DNA of 64,000 nt from Mangifera indica (taxonomy: Eukaryota; Streptophyta; Magnoliopsida; Sapindales; Anacardiaceae). Below are positions 1 to 11,999 of the stretch, one piece after another. The stretch covers positions 62,001 to 126,000 of the forward strand of contig NC_058138.1 of the NCBI RefSeq assembly GCF_011075055.1. Direction: 5' to 3'. Both the position numbers and the translations under genes were made by a program. The number at the start of each line of letters is the position of its first letter. The stretch's first letter is position 1. The notes beneath the pieces are model-generated. The model was given only the letters and a program-made list of their open reading frames with translations, made no database searches and was not told the origin of the DNA.

Positions 1-498
1 AAATTACATCATAAGTTAAAAGTGATAACTAATATGAACTAATACAAATGAAAGGAATATACCGTGTTTTCCAACCATTGTCTCGGTATTACAATTTAGG
101 TCTACTATGGTTTGTGCATATAGGTAGTCATTTCGGTTAGTCCCCTGAGAAAGACACGTCGAGTGTCATTAGTTGATGTATGATGGTACCACAATAAGAA
201 CTCTGAGTAGGCCTTAGCCAATTACAGGTCTAGATGATAGTACTCAGGTATAGGTTGTTTCTTCTTTTTTGCCTTTGTTGGATCTATGAATAGACTGACC
301 AACTGTTTTCCTTTTCATGGCACATATTCGAACGTTGACACTTTTTTAGTTGTCGTTGACTACTGAACATTTGTTGGTTGGTCTTGCACTTGTTATTAGA
401 CATAATCGTCTGATGAGTTATCCAACTGGAAAAACAAAAAAATTTATGCTTATCATTATTTTATAACACAACTAATTGAAATAAAAATTAAGTATGGT
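1..498. other. Unassigned sequence, no gene seen
   Basis: No open frame with recognisable family motifs was seen on either strand. The sequence is moderately AT-rich and looks like old transposon-derived DNA, but I could not assign it. Confidence 0.5.
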
Positions 499-740
499 GG
501 ATAATAACCTATATTGATCCTAATGCCTGAACATAAGAATCCTCAAGTCTCGTAATTCTATTATTTAATGATGTCTAGAGTTCTTGTATCTCCCTTCGAA
601 TCATCGATGTCTGATGTTGCCATTGCTTCTGCATCTCCTTATGAAACATCGATGTTTGTTTTGCCAATGCGATTGCATATCCCTACAAAACACAGATGCC
701 TGTCACTCCCATTTTGTGCGCATCATTGTAGCTTGCTGGT
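499..740 (-). pseudogene. Possible CACTA-type coiled-coil fragment (Transposase_24-like)
   Basis: On the minus strand, broken frames give short coiled-coil pieces such as FHKEMQKQWQHQTSMIRREI and then LNNRITRLEDSYVQ. These resemble the Gln/Glu-rich helical tail of plant En/Spm-associated Transposase_24 proteins. The segment contains an imperfect internal direct repeat built around a catcgatgt motif. Stops interrupt it and no N-terminal domain is visible. The assignment rests on composition and a few residues only, so it is tentative. Confidence 0.25.
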
Positions 741-779
741 CCAGTTACTGCTACATCTAAAAGCTGATCTCTTGTCCAT

Positions 780-898
780 GTTCCATTAAGATCTGTTGAA
801 TATGGTAATATGATACACCACTCTATGACATCCTCTGAATTGAGTGTCTTGTAGGCTAGTCCCTTTAGTGCTCTCGAGGATAGGAGGCATGGATGACA
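780..898. repeat. Diverged repeat shared with 5860-6060
   Basis: This stretch carries the string taggaggcat preceded by a tgtcttgtaggctagtcc-like stretch. About 5.1 kb downstream the same series recurs as tgccttgtgaggaaagtcc followed by gtaggaggcatg. The two copies are in the same orientation and clearly diverged. They bracket the palindrome and the MULE relic, so they may be two LTR fragments of one old element or a dispersed repeat. No coding sense was found. Confidence 0.5.
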
Positions 899-2013
899 AT
901 ATATCTCATCACATTGTCATCACTTAAAACCTATTGTCTTTTATAACATATCTTAAATGCAACTTTTTTCCACCTTTTGGTTAAAAATAAACTTGAAATA
1001 TAAAATAAATGACCTTGGATAACTAATTGGAAATTCATGAGTCCAGAAGAATGGGCTAGTGACGTCGCCAACTAGTTTTTCATGTTGTTTTTTATATAAA
1101 ATTTACTTGGATCTTCGTTAACTCATTCCTAGTTTAACTATCAATACTATAACTATATTATAACAATATTAAACAATATAACAATATGAAATCACAACAT
1201 TAAACAATAGTAAATTTTATTTCACAAGAAATCATAACATAAATCTAGCATATATTCTTTGATTTCCAATTGTGAAACAAGAAAAGATATAACATAAGGG
1301 GTATGGATCAACATTAACTTGAATTTGGATGATTTTCTTGCAAGATCTTTTGAAAGATATATGATTTTTTGTGTGAAAAGGCCAACTCCCCTTTTTTTTG
1401 CATTTTATAAGGTTGAAGATAAAAGTTGTTAAGGCATTTAGTCAACTTTATGGTATAAATGGTTAATATGTGAAAAGTGAGGTAAATTTGTATAGGCGGA
1501 CCCATTTTATGGCAAAATTTTCAAAATCTTTTTTTTTTTTAAATTTTCTAAAGAATAAGAATCTTAGTATGGTTTAGTTTAGTAATAAGATTTTTTAATA
1601 TGGTTTGTTTTAGAGATAATAATCCTAATATATATACACATGTTATTTTCTTATATGATTGTGATAATAATTAATAAGCAAATTCATTTTTTGTAACGAG
1701 AGAAGTAAAAAGATATTTAAATAATATTAACTTTATTAGACTTGCCCTTATTTTTTGTGTGCCAAAATAAATTGTGTGTTTTTTCTCTTTACTATTTATA
1801 TTGATTTAAGTAATTGCTTGCTTTATTGATTATATAACCTTCCTAGTTCATTCCTTATTTATAAAAATTCTATGATATATAAGTCCATGAAAATACTATT
1901 GAGATAAATATAATCATTTTTGTTATAACTCAAATCTTAATCTAATCTAACCTAATTTAATTATAACAATAATCTAAAATAAAACAATGCATCAAACTTG
2001 GCTAATTCACTAA

Positions 2014-2836
2014 GGGTGTGTTTGGTTAGAAGGCATTAAAGATTATTCTAGTAATCTATATTTTATTATTTACATTACTTTATTTGATTTATAAGTAATA
2101 AAATATTCTGGTAATGTTATATTACCAATGGTAATGTGACAGATTATATAAGAGATAATCTGATTTTCACCTACACGTTAGATATTTAAAGATTATTATG
2201 GTAATTTTCATTTTATTATAACTATATTCTTATTTATTAATTTTTTTAAGGCAAAAATAATCTTATTTCAATTAATATAACAAAGGCCAAAGGACTATTT
2301 CCCACCCAAGGTATGCTGCATTCTTAAGTTTCCCTCCTTTAACTTTGATAATCCTAAATACCCACCCATGAGCAGTTAAAATTCATGGTAATAAGGGTAA
2401 AATCGTTATTTTATCTATAATATTAAAAATAAACTAAAATATAATGATTTTGCCCTCACTACCATTAATTTTAACTATTTATGGGCGGGTATTTGGGATT
2501 ATCAAAGTTAAAGGAGGGAAACTTGGAAATGCAACATACCTTGGATGGGAAATAGTCCTTTGGCCTTCGTTATATTAATTGAAATAAAATTATTTTTGCC
2601 TTAAAAAAGTTAATAAATAAAAATATAGTTATAATAAAATGAAAATTACCATAGTAATCTTTTAATATCTAACGTGTAGGTGGAAATCAGATTATCTCTT
2701 ATATAATCTGTCACATTACCATTGATAATATAATATTACCAGAATCTTTTATTACTTATAAATCAAATAAGGTAATATAAATAATAAAAAATAGACTACC
2801 AGAATAATCTTTAATGCCCTCAAACCAAAAACACCC
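2014..2836. mobile_element. Inner foldback segment with GGGTGTGTTTGGTT-type ends
   Basis: Inside the big palindrome the left boundary reads gggtgtgtttggtt and the right boundary is its diverged complement (aaccaaaaacaccc). Termini of this kind are common in plant hAT- and Harbinger-type MITEs. No target duplication can be read because the flanks are themselves mirror images. A diverged relative seems to lie at 38400-38670. Confidence 0.45.
2285..2565. mobile_element. 281-bp MULE-type MITE at the palindrome centre
   Basis: It starts ggccaaaggactatttccca and ends with the complement, ttggatgggaaatagtcctt followed by tggcc. The terminal inverted repeats extend inwards over the gtttccctcctttaactttg stretch and the tacccaccca motif, leaving little unique interior. 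Similar ends occur at 24469, 25405, 33547, 33558, 36077, 44713 and 45672 in this window. Flanks are inverted rather than direct copies, so target duplication is not testable here. Confidence 0.8.
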
Positions 2837-3920
2837 TTGGTGATTAGCCAAGTTTGATCCATTGTTTTATTTTAGATTATTGTTATAATTAAATTAGGTT
2901 AGATTAGATTAAGATTTGAGTTATAACAAAAATGATTATATTTATCTCAATAGTATTTTCATGGACTTATATATCATAGAATTTTTATAAATAAGGAATG
3001 AACTAGGAAGGTTATATAATCAATAAAGCAAGCAATTATTTAAATCAATATAAATAGTAAAGAGAAAAAACACACAATTTATTTTGGTACACAAAAAATA
3101 AGGGCAAGTCTATTAAAGTTAATATTATTTCAATATCTCTTTACTTCTCTCATTACGAAAAATGAATTTGCTAATTAATTATTATCACAATCATATAAGA
3201 AAATAACATGTGTATATATATTAGGATTGTCATCTCTAAAACAACCATACTAAGATTCTTATTGTTTAGAAAATTTAAAAAAAAAAAAAAGATATTAAAA
3301 ATTTTGCCATAAAATGGTCTGCCTATACAAATTTACCACACTTTTTACATATTAACCATTTATACCATAAAGTTGACTGAATGCCTAAAATACTTTTATC
3401 TTCAACCTTATAAAATGCAAAAGAAAGAGGAGTTGGCCTTTCCACACAAAAATTCATATATATTTCAAAAGATCTTGCAAGAAAATCATCCAAATTCAAG
3501 TTAATGTTGATCCATACCCCTTATGTTATATCTTTTCTTGTTTAACAATTGAAAATCAAATAATATATGTTAGATTTATGTTGTGATTTCATGTGAAATA
3601 AAATTTACTGTTGTTTAATGTTGTGATTTCATGTTGTTATATTGTTTAATATTATTATAATATAGTGATAGTATTGATAGTTAAACTAGGAATGAGTTGA
3701 TGAAGATCTAGGAAAATTCTATATCAAAAACAACATGAAGAACTAGTTGGCGACGTCACCAGCCCATTCTTCTAGACTCATGAATTTCCAATTATTTATC
3801 CAAGGTTATTTATTTTATATTTCAAGTTTATTTTTAACCAAAAGGTGGAAAAAGTTGCATTTAAGATCTGTTATAAAGGACAATAGGTTTTAAGTGATGA
3901 CAATGTGATGAGATATATTG

Positions 3921-5160
3921 GTAGGAATAATAAACCAATCTGCATTGTCATGAGTGTTGATTTCCAAGGATTTGTAGAGAAAATATGTTATCATCTCAGA
4001 ATCAATTGAAGTCTATCAAATGTCCACGTATTTATCCTTGGTGATGCATCAGTGGGTTTGATTGAGATTTTATACGATGATGAACTTGAGTATTTGATCA
4101 TCGTAACAAGAAGTTTACGAGGATTGACAGAACTCTATGTTATCAAGAATCCTATTGAAAAAAGAGACAATCAACAAGCCGAAGATGTTCATAAAGAAGA
4201 AAATAAAGATCATATAATAGATGATTAGACAAAACCACAAAGTTTCTAGGAGCATAGTATGCATCATAGCGATAATGATAATGATGACAATATGAATAAA
4301 GATTCTGAAACTAAGGATAATAATGATGATGACGATGATGATGAATTTCTAAGGTTTTATGCTGATGATGACATGTACTACGTGCCAAGCGAAGACGTTG
4401 GAAGAAGTCAAAGCAATACTTCTAATGATAAGATTGGATATAGAATGAGACATCATGACTATATAGATATTAAATCATATACAAGTCGCATTCATAATTT
4501 GAATTTGTTTTAGTAGGCTCCTAAGCTTGTGTGGATGTTGAGAATGTAGGTATTAATAATTAAGAAACACAAAGAGACAATCATCCAAAAGTAATGAGCT
4601 TTTATAATTCGAAGGCAAAATTGAAAACATTATTTTAAACATACACATTAGAGATAAGTACTCAAAGGAAAGTCTATCACTTTGATAAGAAGCAGTATGA
4701 GCTTTAATGCATACATGAACAATGTCAATGGCAAGCATAAGAAACTACTACATGTTACAACATATAGATCTTGTACCTATCCGCCATGGCGTATATGTGT
4801 CAATGATGTTCTTGACTTGGTTGTTATATTTGATCGTTATCATTCAATCATTATATAGGTGGTGAACATAATGTTTCACGCCTAACATGGTTTTTGTAAC
4901 TACCATATAAAAAGGTAACATACGTACTTAATTAAAAAAAAAAACATATTGAAAGATTATTTTGGAGAGTTACTAATGCTAAGGCATATCAGATTAGTGA
5001 CTTTCAATGTACCATGAGTAAAATTACCTAAGTAAATACCATTGCAACAGCTTATTTGGCATATCACAATAGCGACTTTCAATGTGCTAAAGCACATTGC
5101 ATCAGTGACTTAATTGTCTAAGTCTAGCTCTAGTGCTCATTGTTAGCTCATCCTACGTAG
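3921..5160 (+). pseudogene. MuDR-like (MULE) transposase, decayed
   Basis: Broken frames follow the order of a plant MULE transposase. Near 3930-4130 there is an N-terminal ubiquitin/PB1-like module (NKPICIVMSVDFQGFVEKIC, then ILYDDELEYLIIV and LTELYVIKNP). Next comes an acidic Asp/Glu/Asn linker at 4259-4400. Around 4840-4920 lies IFDRYHSII followed by HGFCNYHIKR, resembling the family's (I/V)xSDRHxSI and HGxCxxHL region. Near 4965 the phrases FWRVTNAKAYQISDFQ and MSKIT match the segment after the catalytic core. Many stops and frameshifts, and loss of most of the DDE core, show it is dead. The 5' end is continuous with the right arm of the palindrome. Confidence 0.7.
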
Positions 5161-6200
5161 TAAGTCGCAACAGAGGATAATACCATTGCAACCAATTGGA
5201 CAAAATAGTTTATTGTGGTTTATTTTTTGTATTGATTCGAACTGAAATTTGATGTTCAAATAATTTGCATGTTTATGTTTTTTCTTTGGTATTGTCCATG
5301 ATTTATTGTATTAATTTCTTTATGGTTTATTTCCAGGTTCTTGTATGTACGGATCACAATGTTTCACAATGAAAAAGTTACAGTCTTCTCAACATCAAGG
5401 CCACTAGTCCTACACCAGCCCATCCAAAGTTTTTTACTGATTTGGTGCAACAAACTCTAGTTGAGCTCGAGACAGAATAGTAGCTTCAATGCTTAATTAT
5501 TTACTCTGTAATTAAGTTATGCAATCAAGTGGCTTAGATTATCCTCATTTATTTCTAACCAAGATTTTAGTATTTATCTTTAATTTAATGTTTTCATAAA
5601 TTTTGTGATGAGTTATTATTTTGTTGTCTTGACTCGGGTACATGATCACAGGTAAAACTCTTCTTATATATAAGTCACTGAAGTCATTTTCATTTAATAT
5701 AGTTTACATTTTGTCTCATAGTCACTATATATGTATGATATTTATTTAACTTATCTTATTTATGTATCTCCTCACACATCATCATTCATTATTGTTGAAA
5801 AAGTTATTGCCACTCGTCCCACATCAGCCCAGCCTGCTGGTCAAAGTGTCGTGCATTTAAGAGTTGATCATGGATGCATGCTATTTGAGACAGTCCTCTA
5901 ATACACTGTTATATGAAATCCTTTGAAATAAGTGCCTTGTGAGGAAAGTCCTTTAAGACTCTTGAGGGTAGGAGGCATGAGAGGTAGATATCTGTGGAAG
6001 GGATGCCCATACATAATGGAAAGCCTTCTAAGACTCTCAGAGTTGAGAGGTGTGAGAGGTTAACACTTTTCATAAGTCGAACATTAAAGACAATGGGTTG
6101 GGAGCCCTATATATAGACAAATGCTCTAGAAACATGAGGTTAGCCACCTATATAAGTTTTAGGGTTTAGGGACCCCAGCAAAATTGAAATAGTGCTAGAG
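5161..6200. other. Unassigned AT-rich region with a repeated segment
   Basis: No gene is recognised. The first 600 bases could be the 3' untranslated end of the MULE. From about 5780 to 6170 the sequence repeats motifs seen at 780-898 and includes TATA-like cctatatatagac and tagggtttagggacc, reminiscent of an LTR end. No matching second LTR could be fixed. Confidence 0.4.
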
Positions 6201-6204
6201 TGGT

Positions 6205-8333
6205 AGAGGCGTAAGATAGGTAAAAAGGAAAAGAGTTTTTTACCTTTAGCAAGCTACTACAGACACTTTGTTGAGGGATTCACTGAGTTAGCTTAACCCC
6301 TCACAGAGTTGACACATAGAGAGATTTCTTTCAGATGGTCAGAGGTTTATGAGTAAAGTTTCTATGAGTCAAATGGGAGATTGATCTTAACTCCTATCCT
6401 TCCCTTACTAGAGGAAGATGAAGACTATAATTTATACATAGATGTTTCACATCAGGGTTTGGGAGCAATATTGATATAAAAAGAGAAGATGATAGCTTTT
6501 GCTTCTCATCAATTGAAAGAATATGAAACTAGATACCCTACTCATGATCTAGAGTTAGCGATTGTGGTGTTTGCACTTAAGATATGGGTAAAGAGTAACA
6601 TATACATGAATCACAAAAGCCTTAGATATTTATTCATTTAAAAAGAACTAAACATGAGACAGAAATGGTGGTTGGAGTTGGTAAAAGACTATGATTGCGA
6701 GATTAAGTACCACTTAGGTAAAGCCAATGTAGTTATTGATACCCAAAGCAAAAAAGTGTTTTTATCGTAGGTCATCACTCACCATAAGTTACAACAAAAA
6801 TTAGTGAGAGAGAAGATAAAGGTAATCATTAGTTAGTCAACAAGTCTCTAGATTTAATTAACCTTTTTAGATAAGATTAGTGTAGCATAGGCTTTAAATG
6901 AGGGATGTCTACAGATCAAACAATACATGGTCAAGAATACTGAAACTGAGTTTAGTAGGGTAAAATACATTCTAAAGTTTTGAGGGAGAACTTGTGTTCC
7001 TCGAGAGCATAGTTTAAGAGATAAGATCTTAGAAGAGGTATACAGTTCCCTTTACATAACCTATCCTAAAAGTGTAAAGATGTATCAGGATCTAAAGAAG
7101 ATGTTCTAATAGCCAAGAATAAAGAAAACATTGCAAATTTTGTGGCTAAATGTCTTGTATGTCAGTAGGTTAAGGTCGAACATCAGAGGTCATTTGAACT
7201 TTTGCAAACTTTTAGCATTCTTAACTAGAAGTGAGAACACATATTAATGGTTTTTGTGATCGAATTATCGAAGGTCAAAGGTGGTTATAATGTATTATAG
7301 GTTATAATAGGTCAATTGACCAAGTCAACACATTCCATAACAGTCAGAGACACCACAAGTACAGATCAAATAGTTCAGATCTATATGAGGAAGATTATCC
7401 CACTTCTTAGAGTACTAAAAATGATAGTATAAGATCGAGACACTAAATTTGTCTCAATATTTTGACAGAGTATATAGAAGTTCTTGGTTACAAAATTGGC
7501 ATTTAGCACAACATATCACCCCCAAACGAATGGCCAAACTAAGAAAGTCAATTAAGTGATTGAGGACAAGTTGAAGGCTTGTTGCCAGGACAAAAGAGCA
7601 AGTTGGATAAATGTGTTACCTTTGATAGAGTTTGACTATAACAATAGTTTCCAGGCAACCATCAAGATGACTCCTTATGAAGCTTTATATGGCAAGAGAT
7701 TTAGATCAATATTGCACTAGGATGAGATAAGAGAGAGAGATGTCTTAGCTTAGTTGTTGGGACCTGAGTAGACTTAGATGATGATTAAGGATGTAAGGAT
7801 GATCAAGGAGAGGATAAGACAAGCCTAAGACTGTTAGAAGAGTTACACATACAAGAAGAGACGTGATTTTGAGTTTCGTGTGGGTGATGAAGTGTTTATC
7901 AAAGTAGCCCCCTATAGGCATGTTATAAGATTCAGCAAGAAAGACAAGTTAGCATTAAGATTTATGGGACCCTTTAAGGTATTAGAACATATAGAAAAGG
8001 TTGCTTATCGACTTGTGCTACCAACGAGCATAGATCACATTCATAACATGTTCCATGTATCATTATAACATAAATATATCAGAGATCCCACCCATGTGCT
8101 CAATGTTGGGGATATCAAGTTAGAGGATAATTTGGTCTATGAAGAGCATTTAGTTCAGATATTAGATAAACGAGTTAAAGAGCTCAAACATAAGCTAATT
8201 CCCCTAGTAAAAGTTCATTAGAGGAATCACCGAGTTAAATAGACCACGTGGAAGGTTAAGCTAAATATGCAACAAAGGTTCCCATACTTGTTCAAGTGAA
8301 TTTTAAGGACAAAATTCATATTAGAGGAAGGAT
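6205..8333 (+). pseudogene. Ty3/gypsy chromovirus pol (3' half), degenerate
   Basis: This is a decayed reverse transcriptase C-terminus, RNase H, integrase and chromodomain in that order. FLPLASYYRHFVEGFTELA (6232 on) is the RT thumb. [29 protein letters not shown] and LNMRQKWWLELVKDYDCEIK (6440-6720) are RNase H, with about 10 residues missing before NHKSL. Integrase follows with many stops, including a TPYEALYGKRFRS-like stretch near 7670. The 7880-8068 segment (VGDEVFIKVAPYR...LRFMGPFKVLE) is the integrase C-terminus. VQILDKRVKELKHKLIPLVK and WKVKLNMQQRFPYLF (8155-8300) form a chromodomain, pointing to the Tekay/Del chromovirus lineage. Gag, protease and most of RT are absent, so the element is 5'-truncated. 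It runs directly into its LTR. Confidence 0.85.
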
Positions 8334-10434
8334 TGTAACACCTATACATAAGTCCAAGGGTATTTCAATCTTTCATTAATTTCTTACAAACCGTGTTTAA
8401 TGATTTTAAAAGTACACACCCGTGTATAGAGGCATACACGACCATGTATGGTTAGCAAAAAGTTAATAAGTGGATCAAATTATGATCATGGTGAAACAGG
8501 TTGTTGCCTTTGTTGTGTAACTAGACACACAACCATGTATGGTTCTATACATACCTGTGTATCACGTCCTAGAGATAAAATAAAAACACAATTAACCCTA
8601 ATTTTCTTACATTCTTTTACTTTATAGCTACTCAAAAAAGTAAAAGAGTGTAAGAGAGAAGTTTGTGGTCACCTGAAGAGTCATCATCGATTATCAAAAT
8701 CATCACTTTCGATGAGAGAATCTCAATAAGCATAGAAAGACAAGTGAAATGGCTTCCCTTGTTTGATCATAAACTTTAAGAAGTTTTCTATTATATATAC
8801 AACCTAAGGTGATTTTGACATAATTTTTATGATCTATTTAGTGAAAGTGATTTCATATGCAAATAAGAAGAACTATATGCATGTCTAGTTCTTGGTTATA
8901 TGTTTTGGCTTGGATGTTCATTGTTCTTAGGTTTGATGCCATGTAATTTTGTATATATACGTTATGATTAAAAGCATGATGGAAACAATATGTTTATGAT
9001 ACTTAAAGACTATTGTTTATACATTGATTATGTGAATATCACCAAGATCATAATCAAAGAGGCATAGAGACCCTAGGGTAACATTTTCAGATTGTGACAC
9101 ATGGTTATGTATGGTTCTATACACACCTGTGTGTCATTCCAAAAATTTTGAAAGTTCAAAGAACCCACACTTATTCTGAGGGAAGAGATGTACAGTCATA
9201 TGGTATAAGACACACTTTCATGTATGGTTTTCCAAAAGTGGATATCATGTATCAGAAGACATGTGACTAGTACACGTGAATCCAAGTGCATAGGTATGTA
9301 CCCAAACCATTTTTTTGTGTGCACCTGTTCTATACATAACGATGTGCTGAGTGTCATACATTCATATAGATAGGCATGAGGCATACTGGTATAGGTAGAG
9401 AAGCACATGACCGTGTATCCTTAGAGGAAGTCAAAAGACGTTTCTATTCCTAAGCTATATGCATAAGAGGGGAAATTTACATAAGAAGAATAATGAGCTA
9501 ATATAGGATAAAAAGTTCAATAAGGACATAAATGAAGTGCTCAATTGTGTGAATGAAATACAAACTCATATCCAATTAAATCCGAGTCATAAAATGCATC
9601 ATACACTTGGCACCAAGGTATATAGTCACCAAATTCAGTTCAAGTATGCATAGTAAGGATGTGGCTTTTAGATATTCCTCATGTGAACAGCGAGATACAC
9701 CATATATGTACCCGAGGTAAAGGTCTTCTCTAGATAGTTAGTTAATAGTTTTGATCAGCTTATATGGTAAGGAAGAGAGCTACTATCAAAGATTTTCTCG
9801 TGTGATCAGAGTGTCCCAGTTAGATAGCCCAATAAGGTGTTTGGCATGTGTGCAAGGCACTATAGTAGCTTTCACATGAGTATCAGATATGTCGATTCCA
9901 GCTTGGATATTTTTAGTTTTCGTGGATGACCCATGTCAAAACACTAAGGTGTCGTAGTGTAACAATAGTTAACTTACAAACGGAACACAAGTTTTATCAT
10001 CAGATGATTTAATAGCCATGGATGCCAAAAGGTCTCCACTCACTAAGTTTTATTCATGCATTTTCTTTTGTATGTTTTACAGGTAGAGATAAGTAGTAGG
10101 GTAAAAGGGATCTAATGGTCAAACAAATAGCTATACGAGGAGAAAAGAGCTTATGTCATTTCAACTTTACCAGACATATATTTAGCATTATTATTATTAT
10201 TATTACTTTTAGACACATTGGTTAACTTAAGATTTGTATAGTCATTTTATAATAAAGATTTTCATATACTTGTTATTTTATGAGTTTGATTAATAAAGTA
10301 GTTATTTTTATTACATCACTTTTTTGCACACTTTATAATTATGATCATGAATTAAAGTTTTTAGATAGTCCAGTTGTGCACGTCTCTTTTGGTATATTTC
10401 CATAAAAGATATGTATCTAAAGAAGGGTGTTATA
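8334..10434 (+). mobile_element. 3' LTR of the gypsy chromovirus
   Basis: The LTR begins TGTAACACC directly after a purine-rich stretch (agaggaaggat) and appears to end GGTGTTATA, giving about 2.1 kb, a normal size for Tekay/Del LTRs. It contains several copies of a short motif around acacaaccatgtatggttct (8400-8560, 9100, 9200-9410). A gttttacaggtagagataag segment near 10075 resembles the splice-site-like region near the end of such LTRs. No 5' LTR lies upstream, and no target duplication could be identified. Confidence 0.7.
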
Positions 10435-11260
10435 GTTCTTCCCAAAACTATAATAACCGATAACATAATGCATGCTCATCCAACCCTTAAATCCATAAAC
10501 AACAATCCATTCAACATGTCAAAAAAGGGGAAAGAAACTCACCTGTCGTATTGTCATTGTGTCGTCGGCTACCAATCCTAGATGTTGCATCATCATCGTC
10601 AACTATGATCAGTTAAGGCTTTGGCATAGTTGTTGGCTCTGATCGGTGAAGGCTTTGGCTCAATTTATTTCAACCAAAGTTTGTTGTTGCTTCAATTAAC
10701 GATGAACGAATTTACTAATGACTTGTTGTATCAATCATACAAGAGAATAATGTGTTTATATACTAAGATTTTTATATTTAATTAAACATCAATTAATTAT
10801 TCTTAAGAAATAATAGAATTACTTTTCATTTAAAAATCAATTCCATGAATTAAAAGAAAAAAATATGAAATATTTTTAGATACCAAACAAGAATTTTTTA
10901 TTTTCTCCAAACTCTAAATACACACTATCAAGATTTCATCAAATAGTACAAGATCTCTATAGTGAAATCATGTAAAGTAAATTTGAACCCATAGTCAAAA
11001 TTTCATCAGTTAAAACATAATATAATACAACAATATATTATTAGAACATCATACATACATACATACATACAAAGATGCAATTCAAACACATATAAGTATT
11101 ACAACAAATTTTATAAAAGATGACAAAAATTTTCATCTCTAAAAGTCAAAAATTCATCTCAATAAGTCACTCATGATGAAAGATCAAATCATTAAAAAAA
11201 AGTGCATTACCAAAGGGTAATATCCAAGAAAAAATAAATTGTCCTTAATATTCAATCATT
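10435..11260. other. AT-rich gap with dispersed repeat R1 copy
   Basis: No gene seen. From about 10855 to 11110 the sequence matches a dispersed repeat (here called R1) also found near 25540 (inverted), 39830, 53100, 57580 and 62600. Shared strings include ttttattttctccaaa, tcaagatttcatca and gaacatcatac. A short ACAT microsatellite lies at 11050-11070. Confidence 0.5.
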
Positions 11261-11299
11261 GTGGATGAAATGATGTTTTATCATTAAATGATACACATT

Positions 11300-11760
11300 T
11301 TAAGACAAAATCTTTTGTCTATAAATGAATTAAATTTGATTTCAAATAACTCTTTTTTATCCAAAATAAAAACACATTTAGAGACAAAATTTTTTGTCAT
11401 TGATTATACAATGAATTGAGGATAATTTCTTTTCATCATTGAATATGTAATGAATTAAGGACAAAAATATTTCATCCTTTATTGTATATTGATTTAGGGA
11501 CAATTTTTTTCATCTTTGAATGTATAATAAATTAAAGATAAAAATTTTCGCCTTTAATTATACATTGAATTGGGAATAATTTTTTTCATCCTTGAATGTA
11601 TAATGAATTAGAGGCAAAATTTTTTGTCCTTGATTGTACATTAAATTGGGAACAAATTTTTTCGTCCTTGGATGTATAATGAATAATAAATTAGAAACAA
11701 AATTTTTCGTCTTTGACTATACATTGAATTATGAATAAAATTTTTCATCCTTAAATATCG
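11300..11760. repeat. Tandem array of a ~39-bp unit
   Basis: About ten diverged units of roughly 39 bp repeat the phrases atgtataatgaatta and ggacaaaattttttcgtcc. Each unit holds a small imperfect palindrome (ggacaaa...tttcgtcc), and alternate units differ slightly (ttgattatacattgaattgg). Arrays like this are common in subterminal regions of plant DNA transposons, but no flanking terminal repeat was found. Confidence 0.75.
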
Positions 11761-11999
11761 TTTTTGGTTTTTTACTCGAAATCACTCCAATTAGGGTGTG
11801 TGTCATCGTCCACATAGTTAGGCACATCCATAATGGTTTCTATCACCAACAGCCTTCGTTAGGGCCTTATTAATGATTTTTTTTCCCTATATTCATTCTT
11901 TCTAAGGGTAAATTAGTCGTTTTTAAACTCTCTTACTCATATCCGAACTTCATATTTTCTTTGCTAGCTCTCATGTATTTATTCTTAAATTTTCTCAAA
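11761..11999. other. No feature seen
   Basis: Short AT-rich stretch between the 39-bp array and the LTR relic. No coding potential or repeat structure was noted. Confidence 0.4.

Larger units (their letters stand above)
899..3920. repeat. 3-kb near-perfect palindrome (two arms of about 1.5 kb)
   Basis: The left arm (899 to about 2420) is the reverse complement of the right arm (about 2425 to 3920), with scattered substitutions and small indels. Checkpoints: aactagttggcgacgtcacc at 3740 faces gtgacgtcgccaactagttt at 1060; atatctcatcacattgtcat at 901 faces its complement near 3900. Near the centre the MITE at 2285-2565 is itself symmetric. The right arm runs directly into the N-terminal coding region of the MULE transposase at about 3920, while the left arm stops at 899 in unrelated sequence. 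I infer that the right arm is the original MULE 5' region and the left arm an inverted copy. Confidence 0.9.

Noticed and set aside
4259..4513. Open frame rich in Asp/Asn, possibly a small acidic protein
   Set aside because: It is the acidic linker of the decayed MULE transposase: the matching N-terminal module lies just upstream and the transposase core remnants just downstream.
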